A model generated the notes under the pieces. The model did not search any database. It saw nothing but the letters and a program-made list of their open reading frames with translations, and was not told where the DNA came from. A DNA stretch of 64,000 bases from Albula goreensis (Eukaryota; Chordata; Actinopteri; Albuliformes; Albulidae): the NCBI GenBank assembly GCA_022829145.1, contig CM040751.1, positions 1,804,864 through 1,868,863 on the forward strand. The letters are read 5' to 3'. This document shows positions 42,361 to 55,380 of this stretch, piece after piece (positions within the stretch are counted from its first letter, which is position 1; every line of letters starts with the position of its first letter). Both the position numbers and the translations under genes were made by a program.

Positions 42361-45300
42361 GGAGATTTGAGAGCTCACGGATAGATTTTCCGTTTGTTTT
42401 GCTTTTCAGCCAGCGCTAGGGCTCAGATGTCAACCTCCTCCACCTCACCGCTAAACTGAAATTTCAGGTCGCCCAGATTTCAGCCCTGTGAAAAAGGGCA
42501 AAGTTTGTGCTGGGTGAAACTTTGTATGAGTGTTCAATATTTACAATACAAAAACCGTATCTACTATTGTCTATAAAAGTCAAATGCAAAAAATGTGAAA
42601 CATTGCATTTACTTCACTTTAAAGTTAATGATAATTTTATAGATGTTGAAAAATCTACTTTAAACAGGCACCATAAAAACACATGAGTATACAATTAAGG
42701 ATTCAAGGATTGTGAAGTATACAGTGTATACTTCAAGGCAGTTTGAATGTTTTAGTGGAAAAATGCTCAAACACCTTTCTTTCATTGGTTGGCTATCATC
42801 GCTGTTTACTGGCTTTTCTGAATAAAGACATAACTCAGGATTTCCTTCAGTTTTTCCTCTGAATATGTAATGAACAAAAGCATGACGTCACAATGTACCA
42901 CAATATTGTGATGTCACAATGCGCCATTCCCTCCACACGCATAAATTACTCTTGGTGTGAATTCTGGCACACAAGCATTCACATGACTCACTCAGCTTCT
43001 GTGGGAGTTTCGCTCTCGGCCTCTTCCTGTCGGTCTGATTGCCCGAACCCCATAATAACCCCTTTAGAAGGGGCTTTTACCCCACCGTGCGGGAACGACA
43101 TGATCCCATCTGCCCCTCTTTTGTCCTGGGATGGGTCACAGAGGTGTCTGTTCCTCCCACCCCAGGGGGTAGGGGGTTAATAAACTCACTCAGGGGGTGT
43201 GTACCCAGTGTAGCAGAACTGAAAAGAGGTGGAGTTAGACATTTTTCCCATGTGTAACCCACTAAATACACACTAGGAATCTTCAGAAGTGCAGGTAGTT
43301 GTTCTACTATAGGTGTTATTGCAGAACCACTTGTGTCAAATCGATGTAGTGACGGAATGCCATGACAATTTTGGCTCTGGACTGCAAAAAGGAGTGTGAA
43401 AAGAGGTGAGAGCCGAGAGGAGGAGCTCACAGAGATATGAGAGAAAGAGAAAAGAGAGAGATGGAGGAGAGATACAGTGTTGGTGGAAGACTGTGAATCA
43501 CATCTTATTTTGGGCCCCGCAAAGCAGTTGGGTCCACAGTGCAATCTTCAATGGACCCCAGTGTTCACTGCATAGCCCAGGTACAGAGTAAGACCCCAGT
43601 GTTCACTGCACACACCCACAGAACAATCACTATGTCCCTTCAGTAAGTTATGTGGACATAGTAACATAGTTTGACATCTCTTTGGCCCCGATTACCATTT
43701 CGATGCTGGTAAGAAATAATACACTTTAATGTTTGTTTTATATTCTGGATGTTTGCAGTGATCCTGGCTCTCCCTGTAGAAAACCCTTTAGAAAAGAAGA
43801 ACAATCCAGCATCCCCTGGCTGGTCAGTTGACCTGTAACCACCACCTCTCAACCAAGGACTCAAATATTAGTAATAATGATACAAATAAATAATAATAAT
43901 AATAATATGAAAGGTGGAGCTGAATGGCTTTTCTTGTTGAGTTCAAAATCAAATTAGGTCATCAGGATTACTGATTACAATGCATTCTGTCTTCCTACTC
44001 ATTAATATTTCCTCATAGCCTGTAGCTTTATTAAAGTGCTGCCATAGTAATTAATAAGTACACAATATTTCAAACAGTGTGTTATGCTTAGTGTGTGTTT
44101 GGGGTGTAGAGGTGGTAAAATGTGTTGCCATGGCATCAGTACGGGGTGACTGGAAAACAGTGGGGTGTGACCCCCTGCTGCACCCCCCCACCCCACCACT
44201 GCTAATCTAAATCTCCGCTCTGCATTGTGTCCACTCATCCCCTTGAGGCACTCCTGTGAAGGGGGTACTGAGTTAATTTAAGCCCAGGCTTTAGCGGCCT
44301 ACTGTTTGGTGTGCCGATTAGGTTATTAATTGTTGGGCTTCGGGATAATACGTCAGTCAACACCAGCCCTCCTCCTCTCCCCCCCGGACAACCGTTCCCC
44401 CAACACCCCCCGAGAAACAGTCTCTCTGCTGAGGGGCGTGTAAAGGGTTGGGGGGGGGGAGAGTCTTGAGCTTTAAATTCACCCAAGATGACGCGACACC
44501 TTCCGCTTGTTTGCTGAGTGTGCCTCAGGCTGAGATAGGAGCTGAATGAGCATTAGAGGGGCCAAAATAACTGTGCTTCCAGTGGTTGCAATGTGTGTGT
44601 GTGTGTGTGTGTGTCTGTGATTCAAACATGATTCAAAGTGGCAGTTTACATCTGAGCTAACTGAAACACATCTGGTCCTCCAATGTAGTCAGTGCTGGGA
44701 CATCTGTTCACATGACTACTTTGCTTCCACTGAAACCTGAAAATATTGAATTGCCTAAATAAGTTCACATGGTAACTTGCGTTTCCTTGCCAGTTTAGAG
44801 CAAAGAAAGATTCCCTCTGCTTTTCGATTTTGTAATTCCCATTGTTCTTATTTAGACCGCGGTAAGAACCTTTGGTGAATGATGTAGCGTGCTGGTGAAC
44901 CTGGAGCAGAACCCATGGGCGTTTTTCCTGCTGTAAGTCAGGACTCAGCAGTCTGTACAGTGTTACATGTAAAGATACTCAGTGAGAATGAGCTGTGGTC
45001 CAGCCTAGAGCTGTACAACTACAGTACCCAGAGTGCTCCCCGTCAGTACAGTACCACGGCAACTTTTCACAACACTGTCCTGAGGTTGTCGAGAATTTTA
45101 AAAAAATAAACATTTTGAACAATCTTCCTTTTTTACCAGCCCCAAACCAAACCACAAATTTCCAGCAACATTGTAAATGGGTTCACATATAGAAAAAATG
45201 TTTTAAGGATATGTACAGTAAGCATCCTGTTGAAATAGCAAGTACACAGCCTTTCCCCTCCCTTAATTTTCACACATTTTTTTAGGTTGTGAAATAAATG

Positions 45301-46640
45301 TTGTTAATATGAGCACATTTTGTTCTAGGTTCAACCCACATCCACCCTGAGCTCTTCCGACCATGACGTACATTCCTATCAAGCACTGTAACCTGTATTG
45401 GCAAATCCACATACACCTCTGCATCTTAGGAGTGACAGACTGAGCTCTCTCAACCGTCCACCCTGGAACCCTCATAAGGTACAGTCAGATAGACTCATCT
45501 CCATATAACCGACTCAAGAGCAGATTAACCTTTTAAGTAATGGTTTGGATAAGAACTGTAGTAAAAATGATAGACCTACGGCATGGATGGGCGTTGCCAC
45601 GATTTGACAGCCAGGCAATAATCGTTTTATTCTTGACAATCTGGATGGACAAGAACCATAAGTGCGCCAAATTCAAATGCTTTTACTAAACTGCGTTCTT
45701 TAGCGAGCGAGTCCCTGTGTATAAATTCGACCCTTTGTATTTTGAGGTGTCATGCATAACCACAGAAAATTCTAAGAGTTTCCAATGCAGGGAAGTACTT
45801 AAAATTTGCCGGTTTAGTATGTGCAAGTTTGGTTGTTCTCACCATGTACAGAGAAGGTCTCCTTTTTAACATGTCAAAAACACACCAAAATTCTCTTGAT
45901 TGTGGATGTTGTCACCCAGTGGTTGCTTTAAATGCACCAGAAGATTTCACATTTTGCCTGTTTCTCTTTTGTAATAACGTGAAAATGAAATGTGAAGAAC
46001 TTGCCAGCTTTCAAAATACATCATGACGTTAATTGCCCCAGGAGTCATCAACAATCAATAAACACAGGAAAAAAATCATTGTTTATATTTCCTTATCACC
46101 TAAAAACGTATGAAGGATCAATTTCAAGAGCAAATAAGAATAGCACAAAAATAGTATTTTAAGCTGTGTGGTTTTTAAACCAAAAGAGATACATATTTCC
46201 TGCGAAGCTTTGCTCTGCAACACTGTTTATACTTCTTGTCCTCCAAGTTAGACTTTGTACCTTGGTTGTACATGCACACATCCAGGGGAGACAGACAAAG
46301 GCTTGTTTTGTATGTTGCAGCCTGAGGGCTCACGGCGGAGGAGGTGGAAAACATAGGGGTGCATTCGAGAAAACGTGTCTTTGAGAAACATGCCCTTTCA
46401 GAGTAAATAACAGAGGCAAGGCAATAGCCTTGACACCTGAAACAGCGGCATCACACTGGTGGCATGAGCAGTAAGCATGTAGGAGGGTGATAAGAGAGAA
46501 CGCACACACACGTGAGGGACCCTTTGAAGGCTAGTGGTGATGAATGCAACATTAAAGGAGAGCTTGACAGAGGGGCGGGGATGCGCTTTCTTCGTCGGTC
46601 CGAACAAGCAGGGCTGTGACACACCTCTGACCGTCTGCAG
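42361..46640 (+). other. Gene desert, 42.4-46.6 kb
   Basis: A hairpin lies at 42714-42734, a (TAA)n-like run at 43885-43907 and (TG)n at 44590-44613. 44270-44400 is homeobox-motif rich (TTAATTTAA, TTATTAATTG). No gene supported. Confidence 0.55.
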
Positions 46641-46654
46641 TGCGAGCAGCACCG

Positions 46655-47110
46655 GCTGACACGCTGTGCCAAACCGCTGTCATGTGACACACGCCGGTAC
46701 GAACTGCTGTCATGTGACACACACTGTTACAAACCGCTGTGATGTGAAACACGCTGTTACAAACCGCTGTCATGTGACACACACTGTTACAAACCACTGT
46801 CATTTGACACACGGCGTTACAAACTGTTGTCATGTGACACACACTGTGACAAACCGCTGTGATGTGAAACACGCTGTTACAAACAGCTGTCATGGGACAC
46901 ACACCGTTACAAATAGCTGTCATGTGACAAAAACTGTTACAAACTGCTATCATGTGACACACACTGTTACAATCCGTTGCGATGTGAAACACGCTGTTAC
47001 AAACCGCTGTCATGTGACACACACTGTTACAAACCACTGTCATGTGACACATGCCATCACAAACTGCTGCCATGGGATACACACCATTACAAACCAATGT
47101 CATGTGACAA
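46655..47110 (+). repeat. 30-bp minisatellite, about 15 copies
   Basis: Units beginning CATGTGACACACACTGTTAC and ending AAACCGCTGT repeat with an almost exact 30-bp period (46681, 46711, 46741 ... 47101). A TGATGTGAAACACGC variant recurs at irregular multiples. 30 is a multiple of 3, hence Cys/His/Thr-rich frames of 156 and 183 codons on opposite strands that are not genes. Confidence 0.96.
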
Positions 47111-48235
47111 GGCTACTTGCAGATGCACACATCTGAGGGAGCGTCATGTAAAGTTCAGTTTTCATCACAGATCAGCTTACAGATCTACTCACAGCTCATC
47201 TGCCAACTGTAGTTACTCACACACTCTGTCTGCATTGCCATGGCTCTCACACACACTGTCTCTGCTGCCATGGTAATCAACAGTTTGTGTAAACTCAGTC
47301 TGAACACAACATGTGCATCAAATGACAGTATCCTTTGTACGGCAACAGTACCCTTTGTGTTTTGTCCTTGCTCTCCTGTGTGAGCAATGAGTGACATTAT
47401 CACTGAGCGCTGAGGTCATTCCCGCCGACTGGGGGAGAGGCGGAGGGGTAAATGAAAAGAGAGGGGGGAGAAGCACGCACGTGCGGAACGCTTTGAAGGT
47501 GAATGGTGATGAATGCGCAATTACAGGTACGTTTGAAAGGGGGGAGGAGGGACACGTCCTGCACCACTCAGCCCAAATGAGCCTGTGGAGGCACAGCTGT
47601 GACACACCTGGCTGCCTGTGTCGTGGCTGCAGGCTTTGTTTGGACTGCGTACATCACTCTGCCCCCTATTACCGTCTTTAGACATGCACCAAGTCCAGCC
47701 AACACAAGCGTGAGAAGGTTCATGCAAAACCGACCTCTTGCGTACTTAGATTTTTTTTAGGAAGGACTTCATGAAGGGAATTCCATTTGCATTGGACCTG
47801 CACTAAGGAGCTGCTGCAAAGTCGTTCATTTGCTGTGAGGGACGGCTCTAGCTTAAACTTGCAGTCTGGTAAAGACAGCTGTTGTTTTTGAGCGGTCTGC
47901 CCCAGTGCATGCTGGGAATATCTTGGTGCCGTTGTTAGCGTGTGAGTGTGTAGAGGGGGTGTTTCCATAGCAATATACAGAGGTGTTAGTGTCATCACCC
48001 GCAGTTCTGAAATCACCCCAGTCACTGAGAGCCATTGTCTTCTGTCGACAACTCGTGCCTACATCACACATCCACACAAACACTCATACACACACATACA
48101 TGCAGACACACACTTACCAACACAGACACGCAAATACACACACGCCACACACACACATACATACACACACACACTCATACACAGAAATTGCTCTTCTGAA
48201 GGATAATTCCTTGCATTACTGACAGGTAAAATGAG

Positions 48236-48284
<49 letters not shown>

Positions 48285-50305
48285 GGGGTTTATCCTGCCT
48301 GAGGGCAGGGGTGGGGGGCTCAACTCTGAGAGGTTTAGATCATCCTCTTGGCTGCAGGTGTGGCAATGTTTTCAGAGTGATCCAAAAGGTGAGAAGGTCT
48401 AATCTGTTCTGGTCTGTGAGGTCTTAGGGGGTTGCCCCAGGTTACCCTCCACTTGTGACGTATAGTCATGTGACTGGCGTAGTTTCATGTCCAAACACAC
48501 ACTTTGGGCCTCAGATACGTGCGTTCAGCAAGCAGCAAGCCTAAAGGGTGATTTTTCCACAAGTATAATAATTGCAGGAGACTGTACAGCAATTAAAGAG
48601 GGACAGAATTTTCTGTCGATTCCTGCCTATAGCGAAAAGATCCTCCACACGAACAGGGTTGCTGGTTTTCTCATCTGAATTGTGCAGCGGTGTTGAATAC
48701 AGGGGAAGTCTAGACTTGAAGTGACAGCCCAAAGTGACAAGCCCCCAGCGGTGTTTTTCACGATGTGCTATGTGATCGTGAAAGAAGATCCTCTCCTGAT
48801 ATCTACCCTTAAAATACCAAACATTTCTGATGACATCATGGCAGGATTCCTCGACAAGTTTCATCCAGCCACATCCAGTCCACAAAGCCACAGTAAAGAT
48901 GTCCTGCCAGTGAATACTGCAATCGCTTTTATATATTGAGGATCATTTTTGATTGATGATTTTAATTGACAAACCCTTTTCACTTTATAAATCATTTCGT
49001 ATTTGGCAGCATAAGAATTGAGTGTCTTGTATAGTTCCATCTGCCAGTTCCTCACGTAACATTTTCACCATACCTGAGGGTGTAAGGCAACTTTTTTTTT
49101 TACATTCTGTTCTGTGTCTAATGACAAATTTGGGTCAGGCACAGAGAAGACAGCCCCTGGGCAGGGCCTCTGCTGTCAGTCATGTTGTTGACACTTGGTA
49201 ATTCCCTGTGCTGATATTGGTGTGATAAAGATCCCTGTGATCTGTTGATGGGTGAACGGTCCTTAGGTTTTTCCCCTCCTCACTTTCTGTTCCCAGCCCC
49301 TGGTTCCCTCATTATGAAGGGGTGTAGTGTCCCTAAAAAGCCAGATCTCTGCCCCGAGATAACGGACCGCCTTTGGAATACAGAGGTTTCTTCTCTCCCT
49401 TATCTCGTTCTTTCACTCTCAGTCCTTTTTTTCACTGCCTTTTCAGTGTCCCCTGCTGCCTTTTATCTGGCCGGAGTGTTTTATTCTTTATCTGTCTTTC
49501 ACCTCTCTCCTTTGATCTCCACCTCTCTCTCCTTCCGCTATTTGGTAGTCATGCTATCTATCCCTGCCTTGTCATATTAGGTCAGGGGATATGCTGTTGG
49601 CTTCACTAGCATACATACATTTCGCGCTTGTTTTTCAGCAAAATGTCAGCAGAGCTCTTCTTGATCACCTGCTGGCATAGCTACAGTAACATCGGCGTTG
49701 TCTGTTAAGGAACAGAATTCACATACCACAGCCTGGTGACTGCATTAACCAATGAGAAACCTCATACACAGAAAGGAGCTCCAACATACACTAACTTCCT
49801 TTAAATTTACTCCCACAAAACCTTGTGCCCAGGTGTTTTTGAGGTTATGTTTCTGAGGTCCAGGTGCCTAAGATTGAAAGAAAGTCCAGCCTATTTTAGA
49901 AAACTGGACATACTTAAATGATTAGTCCCATTCTCTCATGAGGGTTTGCAAATTCAAGCCAGATTCATCTGCATGACAGGACTTGTTCCAGAACTGGAGA
50001 GCAAATCTGAGCAAGGTTTTCTCTGCGTCGGCCTGTCGTTCTCTCTCCCTCCCCTTCTCCAGGTCAGTAGGACGCGGTGTGAAAGGGGAGCATGGGAGAG
50101 GGAAAAGAGGGGTGAGGGGTTACGGTCCGTAACTCATCCTGACGGCTGCAGGGCCGGCGTCCCGGAGCAGGGCGGAAAGGCGACACCGCCGGGGGGACTG
50201 ACAGGGATCTGAGGCTAAAGGGGGTCAAAGCATTCCTTCCTCAGACATGGCCTGGCCTGTCCGCACTCTTAACCCCTACAGCCCCTCCAACCGCCCCTCA
50301 GAGTG
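47111..50305 (+). other. Gene desert, 47.1-50.3 kb
   Basis: CA-rich text at 48060-48185 and a (TG)n at 48236-48283. No gene supported. Confidence 0.6.
48236..48283 (+). repeat. (TG)n microsatellite
   Basis: A nearly pure TG run of about 24 units. Confidence 0.93.
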
Positions 50306-50950
50306 CATGTAAATACACATGTGCCGCTCCAACTCACGTTCTCCCAGGCGCCATTACGGTTCTCTCAGCCTATTCGGTTCTGATGTAAACACACACGGAA
50401 CGCTCTCACTCGCGTTCTCCCAGCCTCCATTACGGCTCTCTCAGCCTATTCGGTTCTGATGTAAACACACACAGAACGCTCTCACTCGCCTTCTCCCAGC
50501 CGCCATTACGGCTCTCTCAGCCCATTCGGTTCTGATATAAACACTCATGTGACGCTCTCACTCACATTCTCCCAGCCTCCATTCAGCCAGGTCTGATGTA
50601 AACACACATAAACACTCTCCCAGCCACCATTACGGCTCTGACAGCCCATTCGGTTCTGATGTAAACACACACGTAACACTCTCACTCATGTTCTCCCAGC
50701 CGCCATTACGGCTCTCTCAGCCCATTCGGTTCTGATGTAAACACACATGCAAAACACTCATGCTCTCTCAGCCCATTCGGTTCTGATATAAACACTCATG
50801 TGACGCTCTCACTCGCGTTCTCCCAGTCGCCATTACGGCTCTCTCAGCCCATTCGGTCCTGATATTAACACTCATGTGACGCTCTCACTCGCGTTCTGCC
50901 AGCCGCCATTACGGCTCTCTCTGCCCATTCGTTTTTGATACAGAGCACGC
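50306..50950 (+). repeat. 76-bp minisatellite with CpG-bearing units
   Basis: The landmark GGTTCTGAT falls at 50376, 50452, 50528, 50652, 50728, 50779, 50855 and 50931: a 76-bp period with one diverged copy near 50590 and a shortened 51-bp copy. Each unit carries TCTCACTCGCGTTCTCCCAG and GCCGCCATTACGGC, the latter an interrupted palindrome with a YY1-like GCCATT core. Confidence 0.94.
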
Positions 50951-52240
50951 TAACACGGCATAGCTATTTCAAACTCACATGCTGCCTATAGATAAAGAGA
51001 GCGTTGTTAAATCGCTCAAACATATAGCTGAGGCCAAGGAGTGTACCCATGAAAACACTAACTCCTTCTGCCACTGCAGACATGAGCATGTACCTACAAT
51101 ATGCCAAGAGCAACTTATATCATCTGAATAAGAGAACAAAAACAGAGAGCTAGACAAGTCTGATCAGTCTCCACCCACTGTTTTACCCTGGGTGAAACAT
51201 ATCCTGGAGTGTCTTTGCTATCAAGCATATTTTTGGTTTCTGAAAAATACAAAACCCACATGTTACTTTTGGTCATAAACCATCCTTTGTCTCTAGATTG
51301 GATTGTGGGTGCCAATATTGTCACCTGCCATGTCACTGACCGCTCATTCATGGAGGTATGGGACAGGTCAGTCGTCTGTTTCATCACATTATATTTCATA
51401 GTGTTTTCCTATCCTTCTGTGAAAGTGTGGGAAGTATCCCTTACACATTTAGCCCATATTAGTTTTTAGAAAAGACCTTATTTGGTCTAAAGAATCTTTT
51501 GCCCAGCGTAAGGGTGTTGAAGATCTGAACTGCTTCCATTATTATCAGCTGGTAGCTTAGGTGTGACTGCTAAGTGAATACATGCATGAAAACTACTCCT
51601 TTTGACATGGCCTCTAACATGGCAGCACAGCCCAATTTAACTGACGTGTGAGCATTTGTGCTCAAAATGGCTGCCGAGCGTGACCCCAGTGGGTGGAACG
51701 CAGTGTGTGAGGTAGACCATCTCACCTTTACCTCACACACTGTCATAGCAGTGACTGAGGCTTTCAAAGGGCCATGAGACAGACCTCGGAGTCAGATTGG
51801 TGGGAATGTGCAGGCCCTCTCTGCCTGCGCGCGGCTTTCAGACTTGTCTGTGAAACAGCATGCATTGTTCTTTGGGTTCAACTACCCGGGTTCTCTCTTT
51901 AAAGGGGAGGACAATAGCGCAGCTTGTTTCCACTCTCTCTGTATGGGCATTTTACGGGCAGAAAAAAAGTGACGAACCCTTTAAAAGCCAGCTCTTTCCC
52001 ACCCCGTTGCTGCTAACAGCAGAAGGGCACCAGAATAAAGCCAGTGGTCCCTTTTCTATATAAGACCCCATTATGTGTGCATGGCAACCCGCCCCCCCAA
52101 ACCGTCCCCCCCCCCCCTCAGGTCATGCATCCAGCCATGAGATTTCATCCTAGCCTTTTCTCACGGCTTCAGGTTGTATTGCTCCCAGCTATTGAAATGA
52201 AAAAAGCAACGACAAAAAAAAACAGTTTCTTGTTTTTTAA
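50951..52240 (+). other. Gene desert, 50.95-52.24 kb
   Basis: Unique AT-moderate sequence with short unrecognised frames on both strands. A C run lies at 52108-52118. No gene supported. Confidence 0.6.
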
Positions 52241-52253
52241 AGACTGGGAGGCT

Positions 52254-52640
52254 TGATTGACAGCCCGACGATCGCTCCCCCCATCCCCCACTTTAGAGAA
52301 AGGAGGCCTGAAAAGGACGAAGGCCCTCTGCACTCCATTAGTGGCCGTCCATTTCCTCCCGCCTCCTCCAAAAATAACTCCCAGCAGGCCCTTTCACCGG
52401 ACCCGCGCTTTCTTCCGGGTCGCTTCTCTCCTTCAATGCTCTCGCCTTTTCCTTTGTTCGCGCCGTATTGTCCGGCCTCTCAAACGAGGCCTGAGCGGCC
52501 TGAGGTGGGACAGGCCTCAGCGTCAACAGCGTCGCATGAAAGCGCAGCGACAAGATGGCAGCCGCCCGCGGGGCGGCGGCATGAACACGGGCGCGACGAC
52601 GCACGAGCGCGTACCCGCACCCGCCAGGAACCCCGCATCA
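52254..52640 (+). promoter_or_regulatory. CpG-island-like element with Pbx-Meis and YY1-like motifs
   Basis: It opens with TGATTGACAG (52254-52263), a perfect Pbx-Meis/Prep composite site. The following 380 nt is CpG-rich and non-repetitive, and holds CAAGATGGCAGCCGCCCGCG near 52551, close to the YY1 AAGATGGCGGC consensus. Overlapping Arg/Pro-rich frames (164-177 codons) are likely compositional. Could be a distal enhancer or an orphan/unannotated promoter. Confidence 0.4.
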
Positions 52641-55380
52641 CAATGCTATCTCTGTTCCTCTTCTCCCTCCGCTGTCCGACTCTTTGCCCGGTTTGTTCCT
52701 CTGTTCTCTGTTATGAGCATGCACACAGAACAAGACGGATACTTCTCATGAGGGAATTTCCCCCTCAGAGATCAATGTTTATTTGAATTGCGTTTTGTTT
52801 TTCCCCTCTCTCTGAGATACCTAGCCACACGTCTTTTCTGTCACATGATCCTCCGTGCAGGAAAGCGGGCCCCCTGAGATGTTTTGGTGATAACAGAATG
52901 ATTAATGAAATCAACACCATTGTTGTGTGGAGACATAAATGTCACGTCGTTCATAGACTAATGTACACCTGTACGTTCAAAGGTGATTCACTGAGGAATG
53001 TGACTCAGTTCGGAAAATGACTCAGCCCTTCCCTTCTTGTGGCTGGGGCCTGTCCTTGATTGGCTCAGATCGCCGTCCCACATGGCGGTGCGGTGGTGAG
53101 GTAGCGTCTGGCCGGGCCTTTATCTCGCACATGCCCATCGGTGGGGCCTCCCGATGCACCCATGAGCCCGGCTTCATGACCTTGCCCTAATCTCCTTCAT
53201 TTGTCATAGTGACAGTTTTCGTCCAAGGTCAAAAAAACGAAAACGCAGCCTCTTCACCACACAGAACAATGCAAGCCCACTGGTAAACAACACAGGAGCA
53301 GAGAGAGGAGACACCAGAGTCATGTTAAGCCATTGAGGTCAGCACGGCACAGAAACACACCTTACTACCCCCACCCACCCACCCCCCCATAGTTTAGACA
53401 AGGCTTAAGAAAACATCCGAGGCCCCACAGGACGAACAGAGGCCTGCTTCCTCCCCCAACCTTCTCTCTAATCTCCGTAAAAGGCCCTTTTTTTTAGGAG
53501 AGCCAGAGAGAGAAGGATCCGCCAGGAGAGAACAAAGACGCAGAGGAAACCTGGAAGACGGCGGTAGAGGGCTCTGTAATTTATCACCTGCAGGGCCTGG
53601 GGCAGACTTGCACGACGCGACTTTGAAGCTGTCTACACCGGCCTCCTCCCCCTTCTGTCAGAAGGCATTGTGTATAGAGGACAGAGTGGAATAACGATGA
53701 ATGAGCCCATGGAAAAAAAAAAACTGATTTCAGCAATGACTGACATTCCTGTCGTAACCACCGCGAGTCAACAAACGGAATCACTCCACCACTCTTTTAA
53801 AACATAACAATAGGGTGCTCTGCGGTTCTTCCCTCACAAACACACAGTCAGAAAGACACACTGGACATGCTATACTGAGTCAAACTCAACGGTTTCGCTG
53901 CATTGTCAACAGCTAGCCACATTGAGTTTTCAATAATGGGGGAAGACAATGCTGTTGAATAACAATAAATAATATATTTGTGAAAATAATTGCCTTAATA
54001 CTGCATACGCCCTGGCAAGTTTGTCCGGAACCCGACAAAGATGTAGTTTGAGAAACTGGCCTGAGGAAAAGCACCAAAGGTCAAAGGTTATATCATGAAG
54101 CTTCACCCATTGACACAACCATTTCCAAGCACACCCTCTGTGTGTGACACTGAATTACGGACTGCCATATGCATTTATCTGACATATACAATAATGTATT
54201 CCTGGTCTCTGAAATGTAATTTTTAATCTGGCTGATGTTAGTATTTATTCATTTTCTATATCTAAATAGATACCTACCTCAGTTAGACATGGCTGCATGT
54301 ATTTACTATCACAGTGCAAGTGGATCCCAGCACTAAGACAACACTGCCCCCTGGTGGTTTTCTGTAGCTATAACAAAACCTACTGTATCTGTGCATATTA
54401 AGGACACTGCACACAAATTAAATTTCAAAGAATGTCATTTCATTTACAATTTTATTTGTATTATTTTATTTTAATTATCGAAAATTATGTTTCATGGTGA
54501 GTTTTATCTTCAAATACATACGTTCAGGTTTCCCACAAGGCCAGCTGATGTACATAGGTGTTTTGAGAAGGAAAGTAACACTGCAGCAGCAATGAACAGT
54601 TTTTAGACAGTTGTCTGGACCAATGTAACAACAACCAATGCTTTATCTGATAAATATATCAGGAAGTAAGTAGTCATCAAAATGATTAAATACTAACTGT
54701 AAATGTTAGAAATTATTTTAAAATCCATCCCAGAGATTAATTATGTCTTCACAGCTATCTACAAAACATCCAGAAAGAAACTCTATAAAACATTTTGAAC
54801 ACAAATTATAAAAATATTTAAATTTAAAATTAATTATGCATTTGTAATTCTGTGCTTACGTAATTTTACAGCTGTTTATTACCCCGAATGCAAAAGAGTG
54901 TTAAAACTTCTCGTTTCTCTGTTCTGTTAATAGAACGAAACAAGAGAACATCGGTGCATTTAGGATTATAACCGTGCTACAGACATGGCCATATAAAAAA
55001 AAAAAACATATAAAAGTGCTATTGTGGCTAGGGACAGTAGGGGCGCCAAGATACAAGTCTGTAGAGGTGAGCCTTCAGGTTCCGTCTGCTGTCACATAAT
55101 ATTTGTCATGTGAAATAATATTTGCTAGTGTGAACCCATTATTTGAATACTAAGACACATTTGTTGCAGAGGGGAATTCCATTTGATTGCCTGAAAATCT
55201 GGAGACGTTTGCACATAAAATATCAAACAGCTACAACACTTTTTATCCTCGGTCTAATGGTGATCTAGTCCTTCACCTGCGACTGCCCACTGCTCCGAGA
55301 GTAAAAACCAAATGTTTGGACACAGCGAAGGATGTTACCTTAAAACTACAACTTTTTCAGAACTATAGAAAAGGTATACG
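52641..55380 (+). other. Intergenic region before rab4b
   Basis: Contains a DR1-like site (54078-54090), a CTCF-like core (54345-54357) and AT-rich sequence at 54420-54900. No gene supported. Confidence 0.6.
54345..54357 (-). promoter_or_regulatory. Strong CTCF-like core site
   Basis: The + strand reads TGCCCCCTGGTGG; the complement CCACCAGGGGGCA matches the CTCF core CCASYAGRKGGC at every position. It lies 1.3 kb upstream of the rab4b start, at the edge of the gene desert. Confidence 0.55.

Noticed and set aside
46655..47110. CRISPR-like regular repeats
   Set aside because: Head-to-tail units with no unique spacers, in a vertebrate genome: a minisatellite.
46552..47136. Cys/His-rich 156- and 183-codon frames resembling zinc fingers
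   Set aside because: They come from a 30-bp tandem repeat. The C..C..H..H spacing of real zinc fingers is absent.
52253..52786. Overlapping 177- and 164-codon plus-strand frames
   Set aside because: CpG-rich composition lowers stop frequency; two frames are open together and neither looks like a known protein. Treated as a regulatory island.
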